A DNA stretch of 64,000 nucleotides, taken from JAZDEY01 sp043808325 [NCBI: Candidatus Eiseniibacteriota bacterium] (GTDB lineage: Bacteria > Arandabacterota > Arandabacteria > Arandabacterales). The notes under the pieces are model-generated. The model ran no database searches, had not been told where the DNA came from, and saw only the letters and a list, made by a program, of their open reading frames with translations. A program made the position numbers and the translations under genes. Of the stretch, positions 53,427 to 61,328 are shown piece by piece (the first letter of the stretch is position 1; each line of letters begins with the position of its first letter). The stretch covers positions 1-64,000 of the forward strand of contig JAZDEY010000059.1 in the NCBI GenBank assembly GCA_043808325.1, read 5' to 3'.

Positions 53427-54079
53427 GCCGGGCTTCCTTCGTTTCCAGCAGGTCCACCCACCAGTGGCGGGTGCCCCGGTCTTCGATACAGGCGATAGAT
53501 CGAGTAGATCTTCACCCCGATCAAGCCCGCGGCAAGGACAGAGGTCGCCACGATGGTGAGCCCAACGTGCACCTTCGGTAAGAAGATGAGCATCCCGGCG
53601 ACCACGGCTGAGTTCATAACTTTAGCTGTCCAGCTGTAGTTAAGACGAAAAACGACATCATCGACCTTGTAGAAGTAGTTAGGTGAGATGATGCCGAACT
53701 TGAAGGACTGGTTGCTCAGGTAGAAATCTATGAACGCGAAATCGACTAGGTAGATCACGACGGGCAAATAGAGGATAGGATGAAAGAAAAGGAAATTCAC
53801 ATAGAAGAATATGGCTTCCACCCGATCGGCGATGATGTCGATCTCTGCGCCGAAGATGGTCTCCTGCTTGAAAACGCGGGCAACCTTACCGTCCACCACA
53901 TCACCGATCCAATGGATGAGGATGCCGATGAAGTTATAGAGCTCCCGCTGCTCCGTGACGGCGAGCACAAAGAAGACGAGGCAGGCGACAAGGCGCACAT
54001 ATGTGAGGAGGTTGGCCTCACTGTGGAAGCTTGCGGGATCACGAGGCTTGAACCACACCGACCTGGCTTCTCGCGCCAC
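53423..54079 (-). CDS. CDP-alcohol phosphatidyltransferase family protein
   Basis: A 218-residue membrane enzyme that joins a CDP-activated lipid or alcohol to a second alcohol. The full family motif is present: D60xxD63G64xxA67R68, eight residues, G77xxxD81xxxD85. About six hydrophobic segments are visible. The substrate (inositol phosphate, glycerol phosphate, serine or other) cannot be read from the motif. The start is GTG 54079 with GGGAGG some distance upstream. A near-consensus promoter lies at 54129-54157. It heads the unit with the radical SAM and VTT-like genes. Confidence 0.9.
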   Translation of the reverse strand: MAREARSVWFKPRDPASFHSEANLLTYVRLVACLVFFVLAVTEQRELYNFIGILIHWIGDVVDGKVARVFKQETIFGAEIDIIADRVEAIFFYVNFLFFHPILYLPVVIYLVDFAFIDFYLSNQSFKFGIISPNYFYKVDDVVFRLNYSWTAKVMNSAVVAGMLIFLPKVHVGLTIVATSVLAAGLIGVKIYSIYRLYRRPGHPPLVGGPAGNEGSPA

Positions 54080-54128
54080 CTGCTGCAGTATCCTCCCTCA
54101 TCTGAAATGAATCTGGTATGAGGTTTCA

Positions 54129-54157
54129 TTTATACGGGGACCGGCGGCAAAAGTCAA
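54129..54157 (-). promoter_or_regulatory. Sigma70-type promoter of the phosphatidyltransferase/radical SAM unit
   Basis: Minus strand TTGACT (54152-54157), 17 bases, then TATAAA (54129-54134). The predicted transcript begins about 43 bases ahead of the GTG at 54079. Confidence 0.75.
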
Positions 54158-54250
54158 CCCAGAATCTTGCGTGGAGAAGAGGCTTGGCACACCTTCGTTA
54201 CCCCGGGTGACGCTCCAGGTGACGGCGTGAGGCCGCGGGATCATCAGGAT

Positions 54251-54874
54251 TCACCACGTATCGGCAGACATGGAAGACAAGAAATACACGAGTATGCCAA
54301 CAATCTGTACCACCACTAATATGGGGGATGCCCAGCTGCCGCAGCGGACGCCCAGATACGGGCACAGGCGCGTGCCCCCGTGCCTCCGATTCACCACTTC
54401 AGTCCCCAAGGTGGCTGCGACTATGTCGCGATACGTGAGCCCAACCCCAATCGCCCCATTTAACCCGTCAGACCGTAGTACTTCCGGGATTACGTCCAGA
54501 CCGACCTCGGGAGTCAACCATCTCCGGTAGCGGAAGGCCACTCCTGCGCGCGCAGCGTCCCAGTCACCCCGAAGCACAAGGCTTCCGCCGAGCGCCGTAT
54601 TCGGACTGCGGTTGAACATCAGACCGAGATGTGCATCCACAAACGGCACGATGTTATCGCTCTCGCCGTAGGTAAGATGGAGACCAAGGCCCGCCTCGGT
54701 CACAACAAAGGTCTTACACTCCGGGGCGGGATGCCCCCCCCAACACAGATCGGCATGCGCAGTCACAGGGGCAAAGACAGCACTGACTACGAGTATGGCT
54801 AGGCTGGCCTTGGTGAACCGCCAGGGCTGCGCGGCCGAAGTCGCACTAGATCTCGAATCCCGGATCCGTCTCAC
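54251..54874 (-). CDS. Hypothetical secreted beta-rich protein
   Basis: A 207-residue protein of unknown function. A leader with a long n-region ends AHA (about residue 40). The mature part alternates hydrophobic and polar residues (VDAHLGLMFNRSPN, ALGGSLVLRGDW, AGVAFRYRRW, GAIGVGLTYRDIV), as in a small beta-barrel outer-membrane protein, but the end carries a hydrophobic helix-like segment (ILVVVQIVGILVYFL), which is odd for a barrel. Four cysteines are present in the mature part. The start GTG 54874 follows AGGAGG by five bases. It lies 31 bases after the gamma-carbonic anhydrase gene. Confidence 0.65.
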   Translation of the reverse strand: MRRIRDSRSSATSAAQPWRFTKASLAILVVSAVFAPVTAHADLCWGGHPAPECKTFVVTEAGLGLHLTYGESDNIVPFVDAHLGLMFNRSPNTALGGSLVLRGDWDAARAGVAFRYRRWLTPEVGLDVIPEVLRSDGLNGAIGVGLTYRDIVAATLGTEVVNRRHGGTRLCPYLGVRCGSWASPILVVVQIVGILVYFLSSMSADTW

Positions 54875-54905
54875 CAAACCCTCCTTTCACGTCCTTCTTC
54901 AGAGA

Positions 54906-55427
54906 TCACCTCGCTGAGGATCTCAGATACTCCAGGGCGTATTCCGAATAGATCCTTGCGGAGTCAAGGATGGCGGCAATTTCGTCGTTGGTGAGTTCCC
55001 GCTTGAGTTTCGCAGGCACCCCAAGGTAAAGCGTGCCGGGAGGGACGATGTCATTCTGTTTCACGAGAGAGCCCGCGCCGATCACCACGTCGGGGCCTAC
55101 CACGGCCCCGTCGAGGATCACCGATCCCATGCCTATCAGGCACCGGTCCTTCACGGTGCAGCCGTGCAAGATACAGCCGTGACCCACCGTCACATCCTCG
55201 CCGATTACCAGCGGAGTGTCTAGGTTGACGTGCAGGACGGCGTTGTCCTGGATGTTGGCGCGCCTACCGATCCGGATCGCGTTGACGTCACCGCGAGCGG
55301 ATACACCGGGCCAGATGCTGGCATAATCGCCGATCTCGATCCGTCCCGTGAGGGAGGCACTCTTTGCAATGAAGACGTCTTTGCCGATCCGAGGCTTGCT
55401 ATGAAGAAAGGTTTTCCAGTCTGTCAA
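54906..55427 (-). CDS. Gamma-carbonic anhydrase family protein
   Basis: A 173-residue left-handed beta-helix protein of the YrdA/CaiE/Cam group. Hexapeptide repeats run from residue 15 to 130 (for example IGDYASIWPG, IGEDVTVGHG, IGAGSLV). The three zinc histidines of the family are visible in NAVLHV, TVGHGCILHG. Members hydrate carbon dioxide or have lost this activity; the proton-shuttle loop of archaeal Cam is absent, so activity is uncertain. It lies between the bifunctional nuclease gene and the small secreted protein gene. Confidence 0.9.
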   Translation of the reverse strand: MTDWKTFLHSKPRIGKDVFIAKSASLTGRIEIGDYASIWPGVSARGDVNAIRIGRRANIQDNAVLHVNLDTPLVIGEDVTVGHGCILHGCTVKDRCLIGMGSVILDGAVVGPDVVIGAGSLVKQNDIVPPGTLYLGVPAKLKRELTNDEIAAILDSARIYSEYALEYLRSSAR

Positions 55428-55505
55428 TCGGAGCTCCTAGGGGACGCGATCCTCAACCCGCACTCTGCAGCACGGCCCCAGGGCCGGCCCCTCCCGGACC
55501 CGAAC

Positions 55506-55985
55506 CTACAGCGGGAATTTCCCAAAATCCTCCGGGTTTAGCTCGTCCAAATACTTCCTGAGGGCCTCGGCTCTCTCGTCCTCGCTAAGTTCTTCGGCGG
55601 GCTGCTCCCGAAGCAACTCCTCGGCGACGAACACGGGCGCCTTGCTCTTCAGGGCCAGTGCAATCGAGTCGCTGGGCCTTGCATCTATTCCAATTATCTC
55701 CTCGCCTTTTTCAATAAAGAGCTTGGCGAAGAAGGTGTTCTCCTTAAGATCGGTGATCACTATCTTCCTGACCGCACCCTGGAGGCCATCAATTATGGTC
55801 TTCAGAAGATCATGCGTAAGCGGCCGCTGGAACTTCTGGCCCGCCAGTTCCATGGCGATCGCCCGCGCCTCAGAGCGTCCGATCCAGATGGGCAAGACAC
55901 GCTTCCCGTTGACTTCCTGAAGCACCACCACCGGAGTATCGGTCCTGCCGTCGAGCGCCAGCCTCCACACTTTCATTTCTACCAC
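55506..55985 (-). CDS. Bifunctional nuclease domain (DUF151) protein
   Basis: A 159-residue protein. The DUF151/BFN fold is recognisable from LPIWIGRSEARAIAMEL, RPLTHDLLKTIIDGL and IDARPSDSIALALK, ending in an acidic tail. Plant and bacterial relatives have DNase and RNase activity, though the cellular role is poorly known. The start GTG 55985 lies about 24 bases after the SurA-like gene's stop; ATG 55976 is an alternative. Confidence 0.9.
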   Translation of the reverse strand: MVEMKVWRLALDGRTDTPVVVLQEVNGKRVLPIWIGRSEARAIAMELAGQKFQRPLTHDLLKTIIDGLQGAVRKIVITDLKENTFFAKLFIEKGEEIIGIDARPSDSIALALKSKAPVFVAEELLREQPAEELSEDERAEALRKYLDELNPEDFGKFPL

Positions 55986-56009
55986 GCGGCCTACCCCTCC
56001 CGGACAACC

Positions 56010-57191
56010 TTACTTCAGGTCGGGATGCTTACCCGACCGCATGTTATCGACCATCCACTTGGCATCATCGCTCAGGTCGGTATTTGGGTACTCCGCCAGG
56101 AAATCCTTAAACTCCTTCTCGGCGGCATCGTAATCCTTGAGCTCCTCGGCCTGAGTGAAACCGATCATGAACTTGGCCTCGTAGGCCCGCTCGTCGGTCG
56201 GATATTTCTGAATGAATTGCCGGTAGTACTTGATCTTGTCCTTACCATCGGCGGTCTCACCGGCCATCCGGAACAACTCCTCAGGAGTTGCCGGCGCTGC
56301 CGAAGCCTGCTCCGACTCCGTCATGTACACGACCTTGTACTTCGACTTCAGAGAATTGATGGTCTCATCCCGGACGGTCTTCCGCTTGGAATACGTCAGC
56401 TTCGATACTATGTCGTTCCGCGCTTCCTCCAGGCTTTTTGTGGTCTCGGGAGTGCGCTTTTCCACCCGAAGGATGTCATATCCCTTGGAGGTTTTGATCG
56501 GTTGGCTCATCTGGCCTTCCTTGAGCTCAAAGGCAGCGGCCACCAGTTCCGGCATGGCCCCCAGCCCCTTCACGTTCGCACCGCGCTGAATCGGTCCCCC
56601 GATCAAGCCGCCGCTGGACTTGGAGGATGCATCGAGAGAGTACTTGCCGGCTTCCTGGGCGAAATCCGCACCCTTCTCGAGTCCCTTCCTTAGCTGGGCA
56701 GCTTCCTCTTTGGTCTTGACCAGGATGTGCCTGGCGGTCACGCCCTCGGGAACCATGAATTCGCTCTTGTTGGAGTTATAGTACTGCTCGACTTCGGCAT
56801 CGGAAGGCACCGCCTTGGCCTCGACAACTTTGTCGTAATAAGCTCGTATCAAGAGATCCCGCCTCGTTCGTTCGAGCTCCTTACTGTATTCCTCGCTCTT
56901 ATCGAGGCCCATGGCCGTAGCATCCCGATAGACCAACTCTTCCTCGATGAGGGCATCGAGCAGGCGCTTCCTGCCGTCGGGGGTACTAAGCTGCTGCTTC
57001 ATAAAGGGCGGCATCTCCTGAAGCCTTGACTGCATGTCGGCCTCGGTGATCGCCTTGCTGCCGATCCTGGCGACCGTCTGACCACCGCTGCCTTTGTCCT
57101 TCCCGCAGCCGCCGAGAAAGGCCGCCAGGGCCAGCGCCGGAAGCACAAGGCCGATTGCCAATCCGATGCGAGCTAATCTCTTGGTTCCCAT
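56010..57191 (-). CDS. SurA/PrsA-like peptidyl-prolyl isomerase lipoprotein with TPR-like tail
   Basis: A 393-residue lipoprotein. The leader ends in LGGC, a good lipobox (C about residue 28). Residues about 40-150 are the SurA N-terminal helical domain (VARIGSKAITEADMQSRL), about 155-260 the PpiC domain (TARHILVKTKEEAAQL, SSGGLIGG, GYDILRVEKRTP), and the last 85 residues form tetratricopeptide-like helices (YYRQFIQKYPTDERAYEA, DAAEKEFKDFLAEYPN). The start ATG 57191 begins the leader; the frame upstream is longer but without features. It is the second parvulin lipoprotein in the window and follows rplI after 159 bases. Confidence 0.88.
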   Translation of the reverse strand: MGTKRLARIGLAIGLVLPALALAAFLGGCGKDKGSGGQTVARIGSKAITEADMQSRLQEMPPFMKQQLSTPDGRKRLLDALIEEELVYRDATAMGLDKSEEYSKELERTRRDLLIRAYYDKVVEAKAVPSDAEVEQYYNSNKSEFMVPEGVTARHILVKTKEEAAQLRKGLEKGADFAQEAGKYSLDASSKSSGGLIGGPIQRGANVKGLGAMPELVAAAFELKEGQMSQPIKTSKGYDILRVEKRTPETTKSLEEARNDIVSKLTYSKRKTVRDETINSLKSKYKVVYMTESEQASAAPATPEELFRMAGETADGKDKIKYYRQFIQKYPTDERAYEAKFMIGFTQAEELKDYDAAEKEFKDFLAEYPNTDLSDDAKWMVDNMRSGKHPDLK

Positions 57192-57350
57192 CAAACGCCT
57201 GACCCTCCTTCTTTCAGACCCACTCTCATCAAACGGATTCAGCTCGGACTTCTCTCTTGCAGGCTGCGTTGCCCCCAGCCAATCATCTGAGATTAGGGTA
57301 CCGCAGCCTGACTTCCACCAGGGTGATTCCCGCAAAATGAGGCCAACGGG

Positions 57351-57800
57351 TCAGATGGACTTCTTCACCACCCAAACCTTGACCTTGGCCTCAACATCCG
57401 CGTGGAGCCTTACCGTGATGGTATAGACGCCGAGGGCCTTCAGAGGTTCGTCGATCACGATCTTGCGCTTGTCGATGTCGAAGCCCTGGGCTTTCAGGAG
57501 CTCGCCAACGTCGGCGCTGGTGACCGACCCAAAAACGCGGTCATCTTCGCCGGCCTGGACTTCGGCGGTGCACGAAACCTTGTTCAAGGCCTTGGCAAGT
57601 TCCTCAGCCTCCCTATGGACCTTAATCTCCCGCACGGTCCGCATCTTCTCCGCCTGCTCGAGCATCTTGACACCCCGTGGCGTGGCCGGCAGAGCAAGCT
57701 TCCGCGGAAGCAAGTAGTTCCTGGCAAAGCCGTCCTTGACCGCGATCCTTTCGCCTCGCTTGCCCAGATCTTTAACGTCCTCAAGCAATATCAGTTCCAT
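57351..57800 (-). CDS. rplI: 50S ribosomal protein L9
   Basis: A 149-residue ribosomal protein of normal length and two-domain plan. The N-terminal signature MELILLEDVKDLGKRGERIAV and DGFARNYLLPRKLA is clear; a long connecting helix and the C-terminal domain (FGSVTSADVGELL) follow. It binds 23S rRNA domain V. It closes the conserved rpsF-ssb-rpsR-rplI run. Confidence 0.98.
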   Translation of the reverse strand: MELILLEDVKDLGKRGERIAVKDGFARNYLLPRKLALPATPRGVKMLEQAEKMRTVREIKVHREAEELAKALNKVSCTAEVQAGEDDRVFGSVTSADVGELLKAQGFDIDKRKIVIDEPLKALGVYTITVRLHADVEAKVKVWVVKKSI

Positions 57801-57812
57801 CCGGGGCCTCCC

Positions 57813-58046
57813 CTACCTAAACTGTTCTGAGGTGAAAGGAATTATGCCGGCGTGCCTTGCCCGCTTGATCGCCCGGGTCAGTACCCGCTGGTGCTTAGCG
57901 CAGGTCCCCGATATCCTCCGGGGCACGATCTTGCCGCGGTCGGTTATGAAACGGGACAGCCTCCGGTCCTCCTTGTAGTCGATCATGGTCTCGTCGTGAG
58001 CGCAGAACCTGCAAACTTTCCTCCGTCGTCTTTCTTCCCTCGGCAT
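57813..58046 (-). CDS. rpsR: 30S ribosomal protein S18
   Basis: A 77-residue protein with the S18 core [22 protein letters not shown] and [14 protein letters not shown]. It keeps the metal-ligand type cysteines (CRFC and CAKH), so this is the zinc-binding (C+) form. It lies 12 bases before rplI. Confidence 0.98.
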   Translation of the reverse strand: MPREERRRRKVCRFCAHDETMIDYKEDRRLSRFITDRGKIVPRRISGTCAKHQRVLTRAIKRARHAGIIPFTSEQFR

Positions 58047-58071
58047 CTATTACCTCCACTATAATCGGCCG

Positions 58072-58503
58072 CTAGAACGGAACCTCTTCGTCGGCATCCG
58101 GTGCCGGTCCGCTCTCTCCGGCTTCAACAAACTCCTCTTCCATCCCTTCAGGCTTGGCTATCCGATCGAGGAACTGGATTCTGTCGGCCACTACCTCGAT
58201 CGCGCTTCGCTTCTGGCCGTCCTCAGTCTGCCAGCTGCGGCTGCTGAGCCTGCCTTCGACAAACGCGGCGCTGCCCTTCTTCAAGTACTCGTTCGTGAGC
58301 ACCGCCAGCTTGCCCCACGCCGCCACGTTTACAAAGGCGACCTGCTGTTTCCATTGGCCGTCCTGGCCCTTGTAGCCCCTGTTTACCGCAAGCGAGAATG
58401 ATGAAACAGATGCTCCGTTCGGGGTGTACCGCAGCTCCGGATCCCTGGTCAGCCTACCGCTGAGCAACACTTTGTTGAGTTGAGCCAATCTTACGTCAGC
58501 CAT
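58072..58503 (-). CDS. ssb: Single-stranded DNA-binding protein
   Basis: A 143-residue OB-fold protein. Motifs LNKVLLSGRLTRDPELRYTPNG, FVNVAAWGKLA and the acidic C-terminal tip DADEEVPF, which binds partner proteins, are all present. The start is ATG 58503 rather than TTG 58509, by spacing from GGGGG. It lies between rpsF and rpsR, the classic order. Confidence 0.97.
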   Translation of the reverse strand: MADVRLAQLNKVLLSGRLTRDPELRYTPNGASVSSFSLAVNRGYKGQDGQWKQQVAFVNVAAWGKLAVLTNEYLKKGSAAFVEGRLSSRSWQTEDGQKRSAIEVVADRIQFLDRIAKPEGMEEEFVEAGESGPAPDADEEVPF

Positions 58504-58540
58504 CGTCAACCCCCCTGTCCACTACCACACTTGAGCCAAC

Positions 58541-58867
58541 CTACGCCCTGGCTTCCTTGCTTTCCTCAGGAACCGCCGGTTTCTTGGCCGAAACCACGAC
58601 GATGTGCCTCAGGACCCGTTCGTTGAGTCTGTAGGCTCTTTCCATCTCGGCTATCGTGGTGGGCTCCGTCCTGAAGATTATCAGGGCGTAATACCCTTCG
58701 GTCTTGCCTCCGATTTCGTACGGAAGCCTCTTTCTGATTGGAGGTTCGGCGCTAGTGACTTCGCCACCCAGGCTCGTGATGAGAGTCTTGACCTTGTCGG
58801 TCTCTTCCTTGACCTGATTCTCATCAAGAGTAGGATCCAGGATGAACACTGTTTCGTATTCCCGCAT
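58541..58867 (-). CDS. rpsF: 30S ribosomal protein S6
   Basis: A 108-residue protein with the S6 pattern: YETVFILDPTLDE at the start, KRLPYEIGGKTEGYYALI and RLNERVLRHIVV. Pairs with S18 on the 30S platform. First of rpsF-ssb-rpsR-rplI. Confidence 0.98.
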   Translation of the reverse strand: MREYETVFILDPTLDENQVKEETDKVKTLITSLGGEVTSAEPPIRKRLPYEIGGKTEGYYALIIFRTEPTTIAEMERAYRLNERVLRHIVVVSAKKPAVPEESKEARA

Positions 58868-58879
58868 TCTATCCCCCCT

Positions 58880-59974
58880 TCACTTTCCAAATTTGATCAA
58901 CACAATGTCCCCATCCCTGACGATATAATTCTTACCTTCGGTTCGCACAAGTCCTTTCTCTCTTGCCGGACCCATGCCTCCGCAGGCCTTGAATTCCTCA
59001 AGCGAGATCGCTTCAGCGCAGACGAACTTGTCATACATGTCGGTGTGAATCTTTCCCGCCGCGTCTCGGACTGCTGTTCCTCGCTTGACCGTCCAGCCTC
59101 GGGTTTCTTCACCCTTAATCGTAAAGAATGTTACCACTTGGAGCAGGTCATAGCAAGCTCTTACGAATCTATGGATCGCGCTGGCATCAAGACCCATCTC
59201 CTTGAGGAACGCCTCTGCTTCCTCGGCCGGCAGCTCCCCCAGCTCGGCTTCCAGCTTGGCGCAGATCGGTATCACGACCGAATGCCGGTCGTGGGCAAGC
59301 CTCTCCACCTTGCCCAGGAGCGCGCGTGTCGCAGCCGAGCCCAGATTCTCATCGACGTTGGCGACAAAGACCACAGGCTTGGAGGAGAGAAGCTTCAAGT
59401 CCTTGAGCGCGGCGTCAATCTCGTGGTCCAGTGCGTCCACGCCCTCAAACCGTTTGCCCTGATCAAGCATTGCCCTCAGGGAGGTGAGGAAGCTCAATTC
59501 CTTTCGGGCGTGCTCGTCGCCGCTCTTGGCGAGGTTGTGTATCTTGGCGATCCTCCGATCGACGATCTCGATGTCGGAAAGAAAAAGCTCGGCCTCGATG
59601 ATCTCGATGTCACGCTGGGGATCGATCTCGCCTTCGACGTGGATCACGCTGGTATCCGCAAAACAGCGGACCGTGTGAGCTATGGCATCGACATTCCTTA
59701 TGTGGGATAGGAACATGTTGCCGAGGCCCTCGCCTTTGGATGCTCCCCTGGCGAGGCCCGCGATGTCGACGAACTTGAGCAAGGGATGCGAGATCTTCTT
59801 AGGTCTGACCAGCTGAGCAAGGATATCAAGCCTCTCATCCCTGACCTCGACCACGGCGATATTGGGATCGATCGTGCAATAGGGGTAATTGCTGGCGGCT
59901 GCCTGGGCTTCGGCAAGTGCATTGAAGAGAGTGGATTTGCCTACGTTGGGAAGCCCTACGATTCCGATTTCCAC
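58880..59974 (-). CDS. ychF: YchF/OLA1-type ribosome-binding ATPase
   Basis: A 364-residue Obg-related P-loop protein. G1 GLPNVGKST is near the N-terminus, followed by VDIAGLARGASKGEGLGN (G3). The G4 motif reads NVDE instead of NKxD, the change that gives this family ATP preference. A C-terminal TGS domain (about 280-364) is present. It binds ribosomes and affects translation and stress responses. It lies between pth and rpsF, an order often conserved. Confidence 0.97.
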   Translation of the reverse strand: MEIGIVGLPNVGKSTLFNALAEAQAAASNYPYCTIDPNIAVVEVRDERLDILAQLVRPKKISHPLLKFVDIAGLARGASKGEGLGNMFLSHIRNVDAIAHTVRCFADTSVIHVEGEIDPQRDIEIIEAELFLSDIEIVDRRIAKIHNLAKSGDEHARKELSFLTSLRAMLDQGKRFEGVDALDHEIDAALKDLKLLSSKPVVFVANVDENLGSAATRALLGKVERLAHDRHSVVIPICAKLEAELGELPAEEAEAFLKEMGLDASAIHRFVRACYDLLQVVTFFTIKGEETRGWTVKRGTAVRDAAGKIHTDMYDKFVCAEAISLEEFKACGGMGPAREKGLVRTEGKNYIVRDGDIVLIKFGK

Positions 59975-59980
59975 GTCGCG

Positions 59981-60562
59981 CTAAGCCTCTTGGCTGTCGG
60001 TATCATTCCTCTTATTGAAGACGTTCATTGCGCTGTCAAGGCCGTCGGCAGCAATCCCAAGTAACGCCTCCACCGCGGCGGTCTTAGCCTTTTCAATCAG
60101 GGCCTCCTCCTCGGGCTTGAACCCGAGGAGGACGAAGTCCACAGGATCAACGCCACCTGACAGGGGGCCGATGCCTACTCTCAGCCTCGGAAAAGCTTGC
60201 GAGCCCAACTCGTATATGATGGAACCCAGGCCGTTGTGCCCGCCGTCGCTGCCCTGCTTCCTTATCCTCAGCGTCCCCAGGGGAAGATTGAAATCGTCAC
60301 AGACCACAAGCAGGCTTTCGGCCGGCGCGCCGTAATGCCGGAGCACCTGGGAGGCAACCCGGCCGCTGGTGTTCATATAGGTTGCCGGTATTACGAGGGC
60401 AAGGTCCCTCGAATGGTCCTCGGCGTAGTAGTAGTCACCGTGGCCGGGTGAGGCGCGCAGCCCGAGCTTCTCTATCGTATATGCCACGACCCCCTTGCCG
60501 ACATTGTGTCTTGTCCCCGAGTAACGCTCGCCAGGATTCCCAAGCCCCAATGCGACAAGCAC
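59981..60562 (-). CDS. pth: Peptidyl-tRNA hydrolase
   Basis: A 193-residue enzyme that frees tRNA from peptidyl-tRNA dropped by ribosomes. Catalytic features: GLGNPGERYSGTRHNVG (N and catalytic His), PATYMNTSG, and DDFNLPLGTLRIRKQGSDGGHNGL. The start is GTG 60562, four bases after the rplY stop; a longer frame upstream is the out-of-frame charged tail of rplY. The order rplY-pth-ychF is common in bacteria. Confidence 0.96.
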   Translation of the reverse strand: MLVALGLGNPGERYSGTRHNVGKGVVAYTIEKLGLRASPGHGDYYYAEDHSRDLALVIPATYMNTSGRVASQVLRHYGAPAESLLVVCDDFNLPLGTLRIRKQGSDGGHNGLGSIIYELGSQAFPRLRVGIGPLSGGVDPVDFVLLGFKPEEEALIEKAKTAAVEALLGIAADGLDSAMNVFNKRNDTDSQEA

Positions 60563-60566
60563 ACCC

Positions 60567-61313
60567 CTACTTCTCCGCTCCGCCCTTGCCTCTCGGCTTT
60601 CCTTCTCTTGCTTCTTTCCCTTCCTTCCCCTCTCGCCCTTCCTTGCCTTCCTTCTCTTCCTTCTTCTCGCCGGCCTCGCCCACGGCCTCACCTTCGGCAG
60701 GCGCAGCCTCGGCGCCCTCGGCCGCGGCCTCAACCTTGACCTCTTCAATCACGGTCGGAGCGACCACCGTCATCACGGAGGAGTCGGGATCGGTCACCAG
60801 CTTAAGGCCTTCGATCATCAGGTGCTTGACCTGGAGCGAGTCGCCGATATCGAGATTGGAGACGTCGACCGTCACCTGATCGGGTATCGCGGTAGGAAGA
60901 CACTGGATCTCAATCTCTCTCAAGAGGTGTTCGAGGATGCCGCCGTGGGCCTTGACCCCGACGGATTCGCCGACCACTACGATCGGCACCTTGACCACAA
61001 TCTCTTTGGTCATGGAGATGTGCTGGAAATCCACATGAAGGATGTCCCGCCTGACCGGATGATACTGAATCTCCCTTATGATCGCCTTATAGTCTCCGTG
61101 GTCGGCCCCTTCGATTGCAAGATCGAGGATCACGTTCTCACGGGCGCGGGTGTGGAGAACCGGATAGAACTCCTTGTAGTTGACCGCAAGCGGGAGCGGT
61201 TCCTCCCCCTCACCATAGAGGACAGCCGGTATGAAGCCGGCCAACCGTACCCTGTTCGCACTCTGCTTGCCTACACCCTCTCTGACCTTCGCTTTAAGTC
61301 CTACTGTCGCCAT
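60567..61313 (-). CDS. rplY: 50S ribosomal protein L25, CTC form with low-complexity tail
   Basis: A 248-residue L25/TL5/Ctc protein that binds 5S rRNA. The N-terminal L25 domain (about 1-90) has RVRLAGFIPAVLYG and REIQYHPVRRDILHVDF. The C-terminal TL5 domain (about 95-190) has CLPTAIPDQVTVDVSNLDIGD. The last 55 residues are a charged tail: an acidic Ala/Glu part followed by repeats of EGKEG type ending in a basic Lys/Arg/Gly tip. The start ATG 61313 is preferred to GTG 61322. It lies 15 bases after prs. Confidence 0.95.
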   Translation of the reverse strand: MATVGLKAKVREGVGKQSANRVRLAGFIPAVLYGEGEEPLPLAVNYKEFYPVLHTRARENVILDLAIEGADHGDYKAIIREIQYHPVRRDILHVDFQHISMTKEIVVKVPIVVVGESVGVKAHGGILEHLLREIEIQCLPTAIPDQVTVDVSNLDIGDSLQVKHLMIEGLKLVTDPDSSVMTVVAPTVIEEVKVEAAAEGAEAAPAEGEAVGEAGEKKEEKEGKEGREGKEGKEAREGKPRGKGGAEK

Positions 61314-61328
61314 GTTGTCCACCTAACC

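Noticed and set aside
60563-60748. Arg/Lys-rich 62-codon extension of peptidyl-tRNA hydrolase
   Set aside because: It is the out-of-frame reading of the L25 tail repeats. GTG 60562 matches the family start.
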